Positions 1-7,515 of a DNA stretch of 15,879 bases are shown in pieces (positions within the stretch are counted from its first letter, which is position 1; each line of letters starts with the position of its first letter). This DNA is from Phyllobacteriaceae bacterium UBA1940 (GTDB taxonomy: Bacteria > Pseudomonadota > Alphaproteobacteria > Rhizobiales > Rhizobiaceae), in NCBI GenBank assembly GCA_002336975.1, contig DDFA01000113.1:557-16435 (forward strand), in the 5' to 3' direction. Position numbers and translations under genes: made by a program. The notes beneath the pieces were generated by a model. It made no database searches. It saw nothing but the letters and a program-made list of their open reading frames with translations, and was not told the DNA's origin.

Positions 1-537
1 TTCGAACTGCCGCTGACGCTGCGCGGCGTCGCCTCGTCGATGGTGTTCACCACCGGCCACGACCTCAAGGGCGGCGCGCTGCCGGACTGGGCGAAGCTCG
101 CCATCTCCGGCGCCACCGTCGCCGTCTATATGGGCCGTTCGATCGCCGCCGACGTCGCGCGGCGGCTGATCGACGCCGGCTTGTCTCCCGACACTGCGGT
201 GGCGGTGGTGGAAAACGCCAGCCTTCCATCGAAGCGGCTGCTGCACGGCACGCTGGCCGACCTGCCGGCGCTGCAATCGCGCGAGGAGCTGACCGGGCCG
301 GTGATGACGATCATCGGCGATGCGGTCGCCGGCGCGAATTTTGAACGCTCTCAATCGCTCGCGGCCCTGTCCCACATCATACCCCCACCCCTTACCTCTC
401 CCCTCGAGGGCGAGGCAGATCCGGCGATGTTTTCGCCACTCAATCGAAGGGCGGCAACGATGACGCCTCCCTCCCCCATGAGGGGAGGGGTACGGGGTGG
501 GGGTGCTGTCCTGCCGACCGGCAATCGTGAAAGGTAG
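1..537 (+). CDS. cysG: Siroheme synthase, C-terminal uroporphyrinogen-III methyltransferase part (5' end outside window)
   Basis: The reading frame is open at base 1, so only the C-terminal end of the protein is present. What remains matches the SAM-dependent uroporphyrinogen-III C-methyltransferase domain: TTGHDLKGG, the VAVYMG strand, the VAVVENAS block, LHGTLADL and a final GPVMTIIGDAVA. This domain makes precorrin-2, and in the full CysG a second domain oxidises it and inserts iron to give sirohaem, the cofactor of the sulfite reductase encoded two genes downstream. The domain ends near base 340. After that the frame runs through a palindromic repeat element (381-504), so the last ~50 residues (PPPLTSPLEGEAD... 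to NRER) are repeat-derived and probably add no function. Without the N-terminus I cannot exclude a stand-alone SUMT (CobA-like), but the cys context favours CysG. The stop codon lies inside the ribosome-binding region of the next gene. Confidence 0.85.
   Translation, partial: FELPLTLRGVASSMVFTTGHDLKGGALPDWAKLAISGATVAVYMGRSIAADVARRLIDAGLSPDTAVAVVENASLPSKRLLHGTLADLPALQSREELTGPVMTIIGDAVAGANFERSQSLAALSHIIPPPLTSPLEGEADPAMFSPLNRRAATMTPPSPMRGGVRGGGAVLPTGNRER
381..504. repeat. Palindromic intergenic-type repeat element (30-bp imperfect inverted repeats)
   Basis: The left arm at 381-410 starts ACCCCCACCCCTTACC and the right arm at 475-504 ends ACGGGGTGGGGGT. The reverse complement of the right arm matches the left arm at 26 of 30 positions by eye. 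About 64 bases lie between the arms, so the transcript could fold into a long hairpin. The pyrimidine-rich arm, the CTCCCCTC core and the inverted layout are those of small non-autonomous dispersed repeats common in rhizobial genomes (RIME/REP-like). No transposase is present and I see no second copy in the window. It lies inside the annotated cysG frame, without a frameshift, just before the DUF2849 start. Naming an exact repeat family would need a genome-wide search. Confidence 0.8.
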
Positions 538-542
538 GCGAC

Positions 543-839
543 ATGAAAGTTCTTACCGCAAACCGGTTGAGCGATGGCGAGGCCGTATGGATGGCCCCGG
601 ACCATCAATGGCAGGAACATCTGCAGGGCGCGCAGGTGGCCGGTGATCAGCTCGCCGAGGAGGCGCTCGACCGGCTCGGCAAGGCCTCGTTCGCCCGCAA
701 CGAGGTGCTCGACGTCGACCTGATCGACGTCGAGGTCACCTCCGCCGGCATCCGGCCGATCCGGTTGCGCGAGCGCATCCGAGCCGCCGGCCCGACCAAC
801 CGTCTCGACCACGGCAAGCAGGCCGTGGGCTCGCAGTGA
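543..839 (+). CDS. DUF2849 domain protein of the sulfite-reduction operon
   Basis: This is a 98-residue acidic soluble protein with no signal peptide or membrane segment. The start MKVLTANRLSDGEAVWM and the ARNEVLDVDLIDVEV block are typical of the DUF2849 family, which is regularly found between cysG and cysI in alphaproteobacteria. Its biochemical role is unknown; position alone suggests an accessory part in sulfite reduction or sirohaem delivery (inference). The ATG at 543 is preceded by AAGGTAGG at 531-538, which also contains the cysG stop codon, so translation of the two genes is probably coupled. It ends 18 bases before cysI. Confidence 0.85.
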   Translation: MKVLTANRLSDGEAVWMAPDHQWQEHLQGAQVAGDQLAEEALDRLGKASFARNEVLDVDLIDVEVTSAGIRPIRLRERIRAAGPTNRLDHGKQAVGSQ

Positions 840-857
840 TCCAACGGGAAGACGACG

Positions 858-2528
858 ATGTACCGTTACGACGAATTCGACCACTCCTTCGTCAACGCCC
901 GGGTGACGCAGTTCACCGACCAGGTTGAGCGCCGGCTGGCCGGCGAGATCACCGAGGACCAGTTCAGGCCGCTCAGGCTGATGAACGGCGTCTATCTGCA
1001 GCTGCACGCCTACATGCTGCGCATCGCGGTGCCCTACGGCACGCTGTCGCCGAAGCAGATGCGCAAGCTGGCGCATATCGCGCGCACCTACGACAAGGGC
1101 TACGGCCACTTCACCACCCGGCAGAACCTGCAGTTCAACTGGCCGGCGCTGTCGGACATTCCGGCGGTCCTGGCCGAGCTGGCGTCGGTGGAGATGCACG
1201 CGATCCAGACCAGCGGCAACTGCATCCGCAACGTCACGGCAGACCACTTCGCCGGCGCCGCCGCCGACGAGGTCGCCGACCCGCGACCCTATGCCGAGAT
1301 CCTGCGGCAATGGTCGTCCCTGCATCCGGAATTTTCCTACTTGCCGCGCAAGTTCAAGATCGCGGTGACCGGCGCCGAGCGCGACCGCGCCGCGATCCAG
1401 ACGCACGACATCGGCCTGCACCTGAAGAAGAACGACAGGGGCGAACTCGGCTTTGCGGTGTGGGTGGGCGGCGGCCAGGGCCGTACGCCGATCCTTGCCA
1501 AGAAGATCCGCGACTTCCTGCCCGAACAGCACCTTCTGTCCTATGTGACGGCGATCGTGCGTGTCTACAATCTGCACGGCCGCCGCGACAACAAATACAA
1601 GGCGCGGATCAAGATCCTGGTGCACGAGACCGGCACGGACGAGTTCACCCGGCAGGTCGAGGCCGAATGGTCGGCGCTGAAGGACGGCGAGCTGACCTTG
1701 CCGGACAGCGACATCCGCGCCATCGAAGCCTATTTCGCGCCGCCGGCGCTGGCCCCCCGCCCCGAGGGCGACGACGCGGTGAAGCTGGCGCGGCTTGATT
1801 CGCGCTCGTTTGGCGAATGGCTCGACCAGAACGTCACCACCCATCGCCATCCCGACTACGCGGCGGTGACGATTTCGCTCAAGGCCATCGGCGAGACGCC
1901 CGGCGACGCCAGCGCCGAACAGATGGACGTTGTGGCCGATCTCGCCGAAACCTACGGCTCAAACGAAATCCGCGTCAGCCACGAGCAGAACCTGATCCTG
2001 CCGCATGTGGCGCGCGCCGACTTGAAGGCGGTCCATGACAGGCTCGCCGAACACGGGCTGGCGACCGCCAATTCCAACCTGATCACCGACATCATCGCCT
2101 GCCCCGGCCTCGACTACTGTGCGCTGGCCAACGCCCGCTCGATCTCGGTCGCCCAGGACATCTCCAACCGCTTCGCCTCGCTGGAGCGCCAGCGCGACAT
2201 CGGCGAGCTGAAGCTGAAGATCTCCGGCTGCATCAACGCCTGCGGACATCACCATGTCGGCCATATCGGCATTCTCGGCGTCGAGAAGAAGGGCGCGGAA
2301 CTCTATCAGGTGACGCTGGGCGGGTCCGGCGACGAAAACTCGTCGATCGGCGAAATCATCGGCCGCGGCTTTGGCCCCGACGACATCGGCGGCGCGATCG
2401 AAACCATCGTCGACACCTATCTCGCCCATCGCAGCGACCCGTCGGAAAAATTCCTCGACGCCTATCGCCGCCTCGGCCCCGCTCCATTCAAGGAAGCTCT
2501 CTATGCTGGCGAAGTTAAAGCCGCTTGA
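858..2528 (+). CDS. cysI: Sulfite reductase haemoprotein (nitrite/sulfite reductase family)
   Basis: This 556-residue cytoplasmic enzyme carries out the six-electron reduction of sulfite to sulfide at a sirohaem coupled to a [4Fe-4S] cluster. The cluster and sirohaem ligands are visible as C-X5-C (Cys415 and Cys421, in CPGLDYC) and C-X3-C (Cys458 and Cys462, in GCINACGHH). The N-terminal ferredoxin-like half contains GHFTTRQNLQFNW, and the second half contains the parallel SHEQNLILPHV block, reflecting the internal duplication of the family. The start at 858 has GGGAAG at 846-851, six bases upstream. No CysJ flavoprotein is encoded in the window, so the electron donor may be ferredoxin or a flavoprotein elsewhere. 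Nitrite reductases share this fold; the flanking cysH and cysG genes make sulfite the likely substrate. The 3' end overlaps cysH by 26 bases. Confidence 0.93.
   Translation: MYRYDEFDHSFVNARVTQFTDQVERRLAGEITEDQFRPLRLMNGVYLQLHAYMLRIAVPYGTLSPKQMRKLAHIARTYDKGYGHFTTRQNLQFNWPALSDIPAVLAELASVEMHAIQTSGNCIRNVTADHFAGAAADEVADPRPYAEILRQWSSLHPEFSYLPRKFKIAVTGAERDRAAIQTHDIGLHLKKNDRGELGFAVWVGGGQGRTPILAKKIRDFLPEQHLLSYVTAIVRVYNLHGRRDNKYKARIKILVHETGTDEFTRQVEAEWSALKDGELTLPDSDIRAIEAYFAPPALAPRPEGDDAVKLARLDSRSFGEWLDQNVTTHRHPDYAAVTISLKAIGETPGDASAEQMDVVADLAETYGSNEIRVSHEQNLILPHVARADLKAVHDRLAEHGLATANSNLITDIIACPGLDYCALANARSISVAQDISNRFASLERQRDIGELKLKISGCINACGHHHVGHIGILGVEKKGAELYQVTLGGSGDENSSIGEIIGRGFGPDDIGGAIETIVDTYLAHRSDPSEKFLDAYRRLGPAPFKEALYAGEVKAA
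2490..2496 (+). promoter_or_regulatory. Ribosome binding site fixing the cysH start
   Basis: AAGGAAG lies six bases upstream of the ATG at 2503. It argues against the longer open frame that begins at 2371, whose extra N-terminal residues are a serine- and arginine-rich out-of-frame read of cysI. Confidence 0.7.
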
Positions 2529-3267
2529 AGCGGCGCTGAGCGCCGAGGACGAGGCCGCCCGCGAGGCGGCGGCGCTCGAGGCGCGGTTTGGCCACCTCGC
2601 GCCGCAGGACATCATCGCGCTGTCGATCGGCCGTTTCGCCGACGCCGGCATCGGCGCGGTGTCCTCCTTCGGCTCGGATTCGGCGGTGCTGCTGCACATG
2701 CTGGCGCGCATCGACCCGGGGCTGGAAGTGATCTTCCTCGACACCGGCAAGCATTTCGAGGAAACGCTCAACTATCGCGACGCGCTGCGCGCCGATTTCG
2801 GCCTCAGCAATATCCGCGTCTACGAGCCGAGCCCGGGCGCGCTGGCCGAGCACGATCCGGCCGGCGATCTGCATCGCTCCAGCACCGACGCCTGCTGCGA
2901 CATCCGCAAGGTGGAGCCGATGGCGCGCGCGGTCGCGCCGCTGGCGGCGTGGTTCACCGGCCGCAAGCGGTTCCAGGCCGCCACCCGCGCCGCGCTGCCG
3001 GTGTTCGAGGCGGTCGGCCCGCGCATCCGCATCAATCCCCTGGCGAAATGGACGACGGCGGACCTCGCCGACTACATGCGCACCCATCAGCTCAGGGAAA
3101 ATCCGCTGGTCGCCTACGGCTATCTGTCGATCGGCTGCTTTCCGTGCACCCAGCCGGTGAAACCCGGCGAGGATGCAAGGTCCGGCCGATGGGCTGGACA
3201 AGCCAAGACAGAATGCGGCATTCACCTGTCCAGTCTCGACCAGTCGCTGACGGACTCGTCGCTGTAG
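2503..3267 (+). CDS. cysH: Adenylyl-sulfate (APS) reductase, [4Fe-4S] type, thioredoxin-dependent
   Basis: This 254-residue enzyme reduces activated sulfate to sulfite and AMP (or PAP), using thioredoxin as reductant. It has the nucleotide-binding loop SSFGSDSAVLL near residue 48, two cysteine pairs for a [4Fe-4S] cluster (Cys131-Cys132 in DACCDIRKVEP and Cys212-Cys215 in GCFPCTQ), and the C-terminal catalytic Cys238 in TECGIHL. The paired cluster cysteines are the hallmark of APS reductases and are absent from the E. coli-type PAPS enzyme, so APS is the more likely substrate. The start at 2503 is chosen for its strong ribosome binding site and because the family begins here. It overlaps cysI by 26 bases, which implies translational coupling. 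DUF934 follows after 16 bases. Confidence 0.92.
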   Translation: MLAKLKPLEAALSAEDEAAREAAALEARFGHLAPQDIIALSIGRFADAGIGAVSSFGSDSAVLLHMLARIDPGLEVIFLDTGKHFEETLNYRDALRADFGLSNIRVYEPSPGALAEHDPAGDLHRSSTDACCDIRKVEPMARAVAPLAAWFTGRKRFQAATRAALPVFEAVGPRIRINPLAKWTTADLADYMRTHQLRENPLVAYGYLSIGCFPCTQPVKPGEDARSGRWAGQAKTECGIHLSSLDQSLTDSSL

Positions 3268-3283
3268 AAACGATCGGACGGAC

Positions 3284-3817
3284 ATGAGCCAGAACCCAAC
3301 CCCGCCGGAGACCCGGCTGTGGACCCCCGCGGGCTTTCGCGCCGACGACTGGTCGCACGGCGACGAGTTCGCCGCGCCCGGGTCCAACGGGCGCGTGATC
3401 CTGCCGCTGGCGGCGTTTCTCGAGATGGAGGCCGACGACCGGCTGCGCGACCGCGAGCGGATCGGCGTCGAACTGGCGCCGGGCGACAATGTCGAGCGGC
3501 TGGCCGGTCTGTTCGACCAGCTGTCGCTGATCGCGCTCGCCTTCCCGAGCTTCAGCGACGGCCGGTCGTTCTCCAAGGCCGAACTGCTGCGCAGCCGCTT
3601 CGGCTATGGCGGGCCGCTGCGCGCCACCGGCCAGGTGCTGGTCGACCAGCTGCCGCACATGCTGCGGCTCGGCTTCGACGAGTTCGAAATCTCCAATCCG
3701 GTGCTGATCGAGCGGCTGGAAAAGGGCGATACCGGCGGCATCGGCCTCCATTACCAGCCAACCGCTGCCCCGGCGGAAGCCGGACAGGGCTATTCCTGGC
3801 GGCGCAAGCGGACCTGA
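3284..3817 (+). CDS. DUF934 family protein, sulfite-reduction operon
   Basis: This 177-residue protein belongs to the DUF934 family, often annotated as a probable oxidoreductase in sulfite reduction. Its hallmarks are NGRVILPLAAFLE, the LIALAFPSFSDGRSFSKAELLRSRFGYGG block and GQVLVDQLPHMLRLGFDEFE. No cofactor motif or cysteine pair is visible, so the function remains unproven; conserved linkage to cysI and cysH is the main clue. It starts at the ATG at 3284, with only a weak purine-rich sequence (GGACGG) upstream, 16 bases after cysH, and is probably expressed from the same transcript. It appears to be the last gene of the cys operon; the next gene has its own well-spaced ribosome binding site. 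Confidence 0.85.
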   Translation: MSQNPTPPETRLWTPAGFRADDWSHGDEFAAPGSNGRVILPLAAFLEMEADDRLRDRERIGVELAPGDNVERLAGLFDQLSLIALAFPSFSDGRSFSKAELLRSRFGYGGPLRATGQVLVDQLPHMLRLGFDEFEISNPVLIERLEKGDTGGIGLHYQPTAAPAEAGQGYSWRRKRT

Positions 3818-3872
3818 TCCGCGGTCGGGCCTTTACGGTGACGACAGTCTGATGTTTGCTCGTTCCCGCAAC

Positions 3873-3879
3873 AGGGGAG
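3873..3879 (+). promoter_or_regulatory. Ribosome binding site fixing the GMC oxidoreductase start
   Basis: AGGGGAG lies nine bases upstream of the ATG at 3889. It supports that start over the in-frame TTG at 3856 and places the FAD-binding strand at the very N-terminus, as is usual for the family. Confidence 0.65.
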
Positions 3880-3888
3880 CGCGGCGCG

Positions 3889-5499
3889 ATGGAGTTCGAC
3901 TATGTGATCGTCGGCGGAGGTTCGGCCGGCTCGACGCTTGCGGCCCGCCTGTCGGAAGACCCTTCGGTCAGCGTCTGCCTGCTGGAAGCCGGCGGCGAGG
4001 GCAAGCACATCCTGATCCGCGCGCCGGCGGGTGTGGTCGGCATGATCTCGGGGCGGCCGAAAATCTCCAACTGGGCGTTCGAGACCGAACCGCAGCTCGG
4101 GCTGAACGGCCGAAAGGGCTTTCAGCCGCGCGGCAGGGCGCTGGGCGGGTCGAGCGCCATCAACGCCATGCTCTACGTCCGCGGCGACAAAAGCGACTAT
4201 GACGACTGGCAGCGCGCCGGCGCGAGAGGCTGGGGCTGGAACGACGTCGCCGGCTATTTCAAGCGGTCGGAACGCAACCAGCGCGGCGAAAGCGAGCTGC
4301 ATGGCGGCGGCGGGCCGCTCAATGTCGGCGAGCAGCGCAGCCCCAACGCGGTCACCCACGCCTTCGTAGAGGCCTGCGCCGAAAACCAGATCCGCGGCAA
4401 TGACGATTTCAACGGTCCACAGCAGGAAGGCGCCGGACTCTACCAGGTGACGCAGTTCTGGGACGGCGACAAGGTGGGCGAACGCTGTTCGGCGGCCGCC
4501 GCCTACCTTCACCCGGTGATGGACCGGCCGAACCTCACCGTCATCACCAATGCGATGGCCACCGGCGTGACCTTCGAGGGCGAGCGGGCCACGGGCGTCA
4601 GCTATCTCAAAGTCGGCAAACCGCAGACCGCAACCGCGCGGAGCGAGGTGATCCTCTGCGGCGGCGCGTTCAATTCGCCGCAACTGCTGATGCTGTCGGG
4701 CGTCGGCCCGGCCGCCGAACTGGCCAAGCACGGCATCGCGGTGCGGCACGAACTGCCGGGCGTCGGCAAGAACCTGCAGGACCATGTCGATTTCATCGGC
4801 GCGTGGAAGTCGCGCGATTCCGACCTGTTCGGCATCGGCCTGGCGGGCGGCGTCAAGCTGATCCGCAACATCCTGCGCTGGCGGCGCGACGGAACCGGCC
4901 AGATCGCGACGCCGTTCGCCGAGGGCGGGGCGTTTTTCAAGTCGGACCCGTCGCTCGGCCGGCCCGACCTGCAGCTGCATTTCGTCATCGGCATTGTCGA
5001 CGACCATGCGCGCAAGCTGAAGCTCGGCTACGGCTTTTCCTGCCATGTCTGCGTGCTGCGCCCGCATTCGCGTGGCGAGGTGACGCTGCACGACGCCAAT
5101 CCGCTGTCGCCGCCGCGCATCGACCCGCGCTATTTCGAGGACCGGCGCGACATGGATCTGATGCTGAAGGGCGCGCGGCGGATGCGGGCGATCCTGGCGT
5201 CGCAACCGCTGGCGAAATACCGCACCAGCGAAATCTACCTGCAGGGCGAGGTCGACGACAAGACGCTTGAGCAGCACATCCGCGCCCGCGCCGACACGAT
5301 CTATCACCCGGTCGGCACCTGCCGCATGGGGACCGACGCGATGGCGGTCGTCGACCCCGAATTGCGGGTGCGCGGCCTTGCCGGCCTGCGCGTCGTCGAC
5401 GCCTCGGTGATGCCGACGCTGGTCGGCGGCAACACCAACGCGCCGACCATCATGATCGCCGAAAAGGCCGCCGACTTGATCCGGGCGGCGCGCGCCTGA
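3889..5499 (+). CDS. GMC-family FAD-dependent oxidoreductase (choline dehydrogenase / alcohol dehydrogenase type)
   Basis: This 536-residue flavoprotein oxidises an alcohol to an aldehyde or similar product. The N-terminal dinucleotide-binding fold is [18 protein letters not shown] signature 1 is [18 protein letters not shown], signature 2 is [16 protein letters not shown], and the C-terminal active-site pair is His473 (in [10 protein letters not shown]) with Asn517 (in GGNTNAPT). The length is normal and no signal peptide is seen, so it should be cytoplasmic. The substrate cannot be read from sequence: choline dehydrogenases and medium-chain alcohol dehydrogenases look alike here, and no betaine genes (betB, betI) are nearby. 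It follows DUF934 by 71 bases and converges with the regulator gene, the two stop codons being 18 bases apart. Confidence 0.9.
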   Translation: MEFDYVIVGGGSAGSTLAARLSEDPSVSVCLLEAGGEGKHILIRAPAGVVGMISGRPKISNWAFETEPQLGLNGRKGFQPRGRALGGSSAINAMLYVRGDKSDYDDWQRAGARGWGWNDVAGYFKRSERNQRGESELHGGGGPLNVGEQRSPNAVTHAFVEACAENQIRGNDDFNGPQQEGAGLYQVTQFWDGDKVGERCSAAAAYLHPVMDRPNLTVITNAMATGVTFEGERATGVSYLKVGKPQTATARSEVILCGGAFNSPQLLMLSGVGPAAELAKHGIAVRHELPGVGKNLQDHVDFIGAWKSRDSDLFGIGLAGGVKLIRNILRWRRDGTGQIATPFAEGGAFFKSDPSLGRPDLQLHFVIGIVDDHARKLKLGYGFSCHVCVLRPHSRGEVTLHDANPLSPPRIDPRYFEDRRDMDLMLKGARRMRAILASQPLAKYRTSEIYLQGEVDDKTLEQHIRARADTIYHPVGTCRMGTDAMAVVDPELRVRGLAGLRVVDASVMPTLVGGNTNAPTIMIAEKAADLIRAARA

Positions 5500-5517
5500 A
5501 ATCGCGGCCCGGCGGGG

Positions 5518-5952
5518 CTATCCCTTCCGGCGTCGCTTGCGGCCGTAGAGCTCCAGCCGATGATGGATGATGTCGTAGCCGAGCGCGTGCGCGATCTCGT
5601 CCTGCAGCTGCTCGATCCTGTCGGAGTGAAACTCGATGACGTCGCCGGTATCGAGGTCGATGAGATGATCGTGATGCTCGCCGTCGGCCTGTTCGAAACG
5701 CGCCGGCCCGCCGGCGAAGGCATGGCGCTGGATCTCGCCCTTGTCCTCGAGCAGCTTCATGGTCCGATAGACCGTCGACAGCGAAATCGTCGCGTCGAGC
5801 GCCACGGCGCGGCGAAAGATCTCCATCGCGTCGGGATGGTCGGCGGTCTCCGACAGGATTTTCAGGATCGCCTTGCGCGGGCGGGTGATGCGCACGCCCT
5901 GCTCGCGCAACCGCGTCTCGTACTGGCCAAGCTTTTGCTGAGCGTCGGTCAT
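5518..5952 (-). CDS. mur: Fur-family transcriptional regulator, probably the manganese regulator Mur
   Basis: This 144-residue protein has a Fur winged-helix domain (recognition helix [16 protein letters not shown], residues 57-72) followed by the dimerisation and metal domain with [18 protein letters not shown] (His93, His94, Asp95 and His96 as likely ligands). The chosen ATG at 5952 starts [19 protein letters not shown], where relatives begin; an upstream in-frame start at 6006 would add 18 residues without family similarity and would run through an operator palindrome. The protein has no cysteine, so the CXXC structural zinc site of E. coli Fur is missing, as in alphaproteobacterial Mur. 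In this class Mur is a manganese-dependent repressor of mntH or sitABCD. Divergence from mntH across paired palindromes supports that role here. Iron-sensing Fur activity is the alternative. Confidence 0.85.
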   Translation of the reverse strand: MTDAQQKLGQYETRLREQGVRITRPRKAILKILSETADHPDAMEIFRRAVALDATISLSTVYRTMKLLEDKGEIQRHAFAGGPARFEQADGEHHDHLIDLDTGDVIEFHSDRIEQLQDEIAHALGYDIIHHRLELYGRKRRRKG

Positions 5953-5981
5953 GCGGCAATTATCCGCCAGGTCGTGTTGAT

Positions 5982-5997
5982 TTGCAAAGATTTGCAA
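5982..5997. promoter_or_regulatory. Candidate Mur/Fur operator, mur-proximal
   Basis: TTGCAAA-GA-TTTGCAA is a perfect 7-bp inverted repeat with a 2-bp spacer. It lies 30-45 bases upstream of the regulator's start codon, in an AT-rich patch unlike the surrounding high-GC coding DNA. It is well placed for autoregulation. That Mur binds here is an inference from position and palindrome form. Confidence 0.55.
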
Positions 5998-6032
5998 CTG
6001 GGACAAAATGACCGGGTATCGATCGTTCTAAT

Positions 6033-6047
6033 TGCAAACGATTTGCA
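6033..6047. promoter_or_regulatory. Candidate Mur operator, mntH-proximal
   Basis: TGCAAA-CGA-TTTGCA is a perfect 6-bp inverted repeat with a 3-bp spacer, followed directly by a further TTTGCA half-site at 6048-6053. Its centre is about 50 bases, close to five helical turns, from the centre of the mur-proximal palindrome. It abuts the best mntH promoter candidate, so occupancy by a manganese-loaded repressor would block mntH transcription (inference). Confidence 0.55.
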
Positions 6048-6053
6048 TTTGCA

Positions 6054-6082
6054 TTGACGTGATTGACAATTGCCGCTATCGG
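6054..6082 (+). promoter_or_regulatory. Candidate sigma-70-type promoter of mntH
   Basis: TTGACG (6054-6059), a 17-base spacer and TATCGG (6077-6082) make a plausible -35/-10 pair just downstream of the operator palindrome, leaving a leader of about 25 bases. An overlapping alternative is TTGCAT (6043-6048), a 16-base spacer and GACAAT (6065-6070), which would put the -35 inside the operator. Confidence 0.3.
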
Positions 6083-6112
6083 TTCGCGATCCCAGCATCG
6101 GAACCGCCACGC

Positions 6113-7450
6113 ATGGACGCCCAGGTAAAGACCCGACGACCCGGCTGGCGGCACGATCGCGTCGAACCGTCGATGGCCGACGTGCACCGTTCCATCGCGG
6201 TCGACGGCAAGACCAGCCTGCGCAAGGCCGCCGCGTTTCTCGGCCCCGGCTATCTCGTCGCCGTCGGCTATATGGACCCCGGCAACTGGGCGACGTCGAT
6301 CGCCGGCGGCTCGAAGTTCGGCTACACGCTGCTGTCGGTCGCGCTGGTGTCGAACATCATGGCGATCATCCTGCAGTCGCTGTGCGCCCGTCTCGCCATC
6401 GGCTCGGGCCGCGACCTGGCGCAGGCGTGCCGCGACGCCTATCCGCGCCCGGTCGCCTACGGGCTGTGGCTGCTGGCGGAAATCGCCATCATCGCCACCG
6501 ACATCGCCGAAGTCATCGGCACCGCGATCGGCCTCAACCTGATCTTCGGCATTCCGCTGGAGATCGGCGTCATCATCACCGCGCTCGACGTGTTCCTGAT
6601 CCTCTATTTGCAAAAACTCGGCTTCCGCTGGGTCGAAGCCTTCGTCATGGCGCTGCTGGCGGTGATCGCCGTGTGTTTCGCCATCCAGATCGCCATGGCC
6701 GATCCGGTGTGGTCCGACGTCATCCGGGGATTTGCGCCGACGACCGAAATCGTCACCAATCCGGACATGCTCTATCTCGCGCTCGGCATTCTCGGGGCCA
6801 CGGTGATGCCGCACAATCTCTATCTGCATTCCGGCATCGTCCAGACCCGCGCCTACGGCCATACCCTGCCAGAAAAGCGCCAGGCGCTGAAATATGCGAC
6901 GATCGATTCGACCGTCGCCCTGATGTTCGCGCTGACCGTCAACGCCTCGATCCTGATCCTCGCCGCCGCCGCCTTCCACACGACGGGACGCACCGAGGTG
7001 GCGGAGCTTGGCGACGCGCATGCGCTATTGTCGCCGCTGCTCGGCTCGGTGATGGCCCCGACGCTGTTCGGCATCGCGCTGCTGTGCTGCGGGCTCAATT
7101 CGACCGTCACCGCGACGCTTGCCGGCCAGATCGTCATGGAGGGCTTTCTCCACATCCAGCTGGCGCCATGGCTGCGGCGGCTGATCACCCGCGCCATCGC
7201 CATCGTGCCGGCGGCGCTGGTGACGATCTGGTACGGCGAGAGCGGCACGGCGCAGCTGCTGATCCTCACCCAGGTGGTGCTGTCGCTGCAGCTGTCCTTC
7301 GCGGTGTTTCCGCTGGTGATGTTCACCGCCAGCCGCGCCAAGATGGGCGACATGGTCGCGCCGCGCTGGCTGATCGCGCTGGCGGTCGTCATCGCCGTGG
7401 TCATCGCCGCGCTCAACGTCAAGCTGCTGTTCGATTTCGTCGGCGGCTGA
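6113..7450 (+). CDS. mntH: NRAMP-family divalent metal transporter (manganese uptake)
   Basis: This inner-membrane protein of about 445 residues imports Mn2+ (and possibly Fe2+) with protons. The two metal-binding signatures are present: MDPGNW in the first membrane helix (Asp55, Asn58) and MPHN in the sixth (Met232, His234). Long hydrophobic segments run from about residue 40 to the C-terminus, consistent with the usual eleven helices. The ATG at 6113 is preferred; a TTG at 6032 would begin inside the operator palindrome, and a later ATG at 6173 would lose a conserved N-terminal stretch. The ribosome binding site is weak (CGGAA). The divergent Fur-family regulator and the shared intergenic palindromes point to repression when manganese is plentiful. 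Confidence 0.92.
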   Translation: MDAQVKTRRPGWRHDRVEPSMADVHRSIAVDGKTSLRKAAAFLGPGYLVAVGYMDPGNWATSIAGGSKFGYTLLSVALVSNIMAIILQSLCARLAIGSGRDLAQACRDAYPRPVAYGLWLLAEIAIIATDIAEVIGTAIGLNLIFGIPLEIGVIITALDVFLILYLQKLGFRWVEAFVMALLAVIAVCFAIQIAMADPVWSDVIRGFAPTTEIVTNPDMLYLALGILGATVMPHNLYLHSGIVQTRAYGHTLPEKRQALKYATIDSTVALMFALTVNASILILAAAAFHTTGRTEVAELGDAHALLSPLLGSVMAPTLFGIALLCCGLNSTVTATLAGQIVMEGFLHIQLAPWLRRLITRAIAIVPAALVTIWYGESGTAQLLILTQVVLSLQLSFAVFPLVMFTASRAKMGDMVAPRWLIALAVVIAVVIAALNVKLLFDFVGG

Positions 7451-7515
7451 CGCCCGCCTCCGGCCGGTGTTTTTCCTTTGTTCGCGACCGCCGCGAATCG
7501 GCTATGGTCGCGGCA

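Noticed and set aside
351..1850. 499-codon open frame on the - strand across cysG, DUF2849 and cysI
   Set aside because: It is antisense to conserved cysI codons, low in complexity and rich in Arg, Gly and Val. It is a typical shadow frame in high-GC DNA.
3790..5307. 505-codon - strand frame opposite the GMC oxidoreductase
   Set aside because: This is an antisense shadow; all recognised motifs are on the + strand.
7442..7474. Possible terminator after mntH (GGCGG...CCGCC followed by TTTTT)
   Set aside because: The stem is only 5 bp with a 7-base loop, and the T-run is separated from it by 11 bases; too weak to call.
6070..7515. Long upstream extension of the metallopeptidase frame through the mntH region
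   Set aside because: The translated extension is Arg/His/Pro-rich with no family similarity and lies entirely inside mntH, whose product has clear transporter signatures. The real gene starts near 7504-7516.
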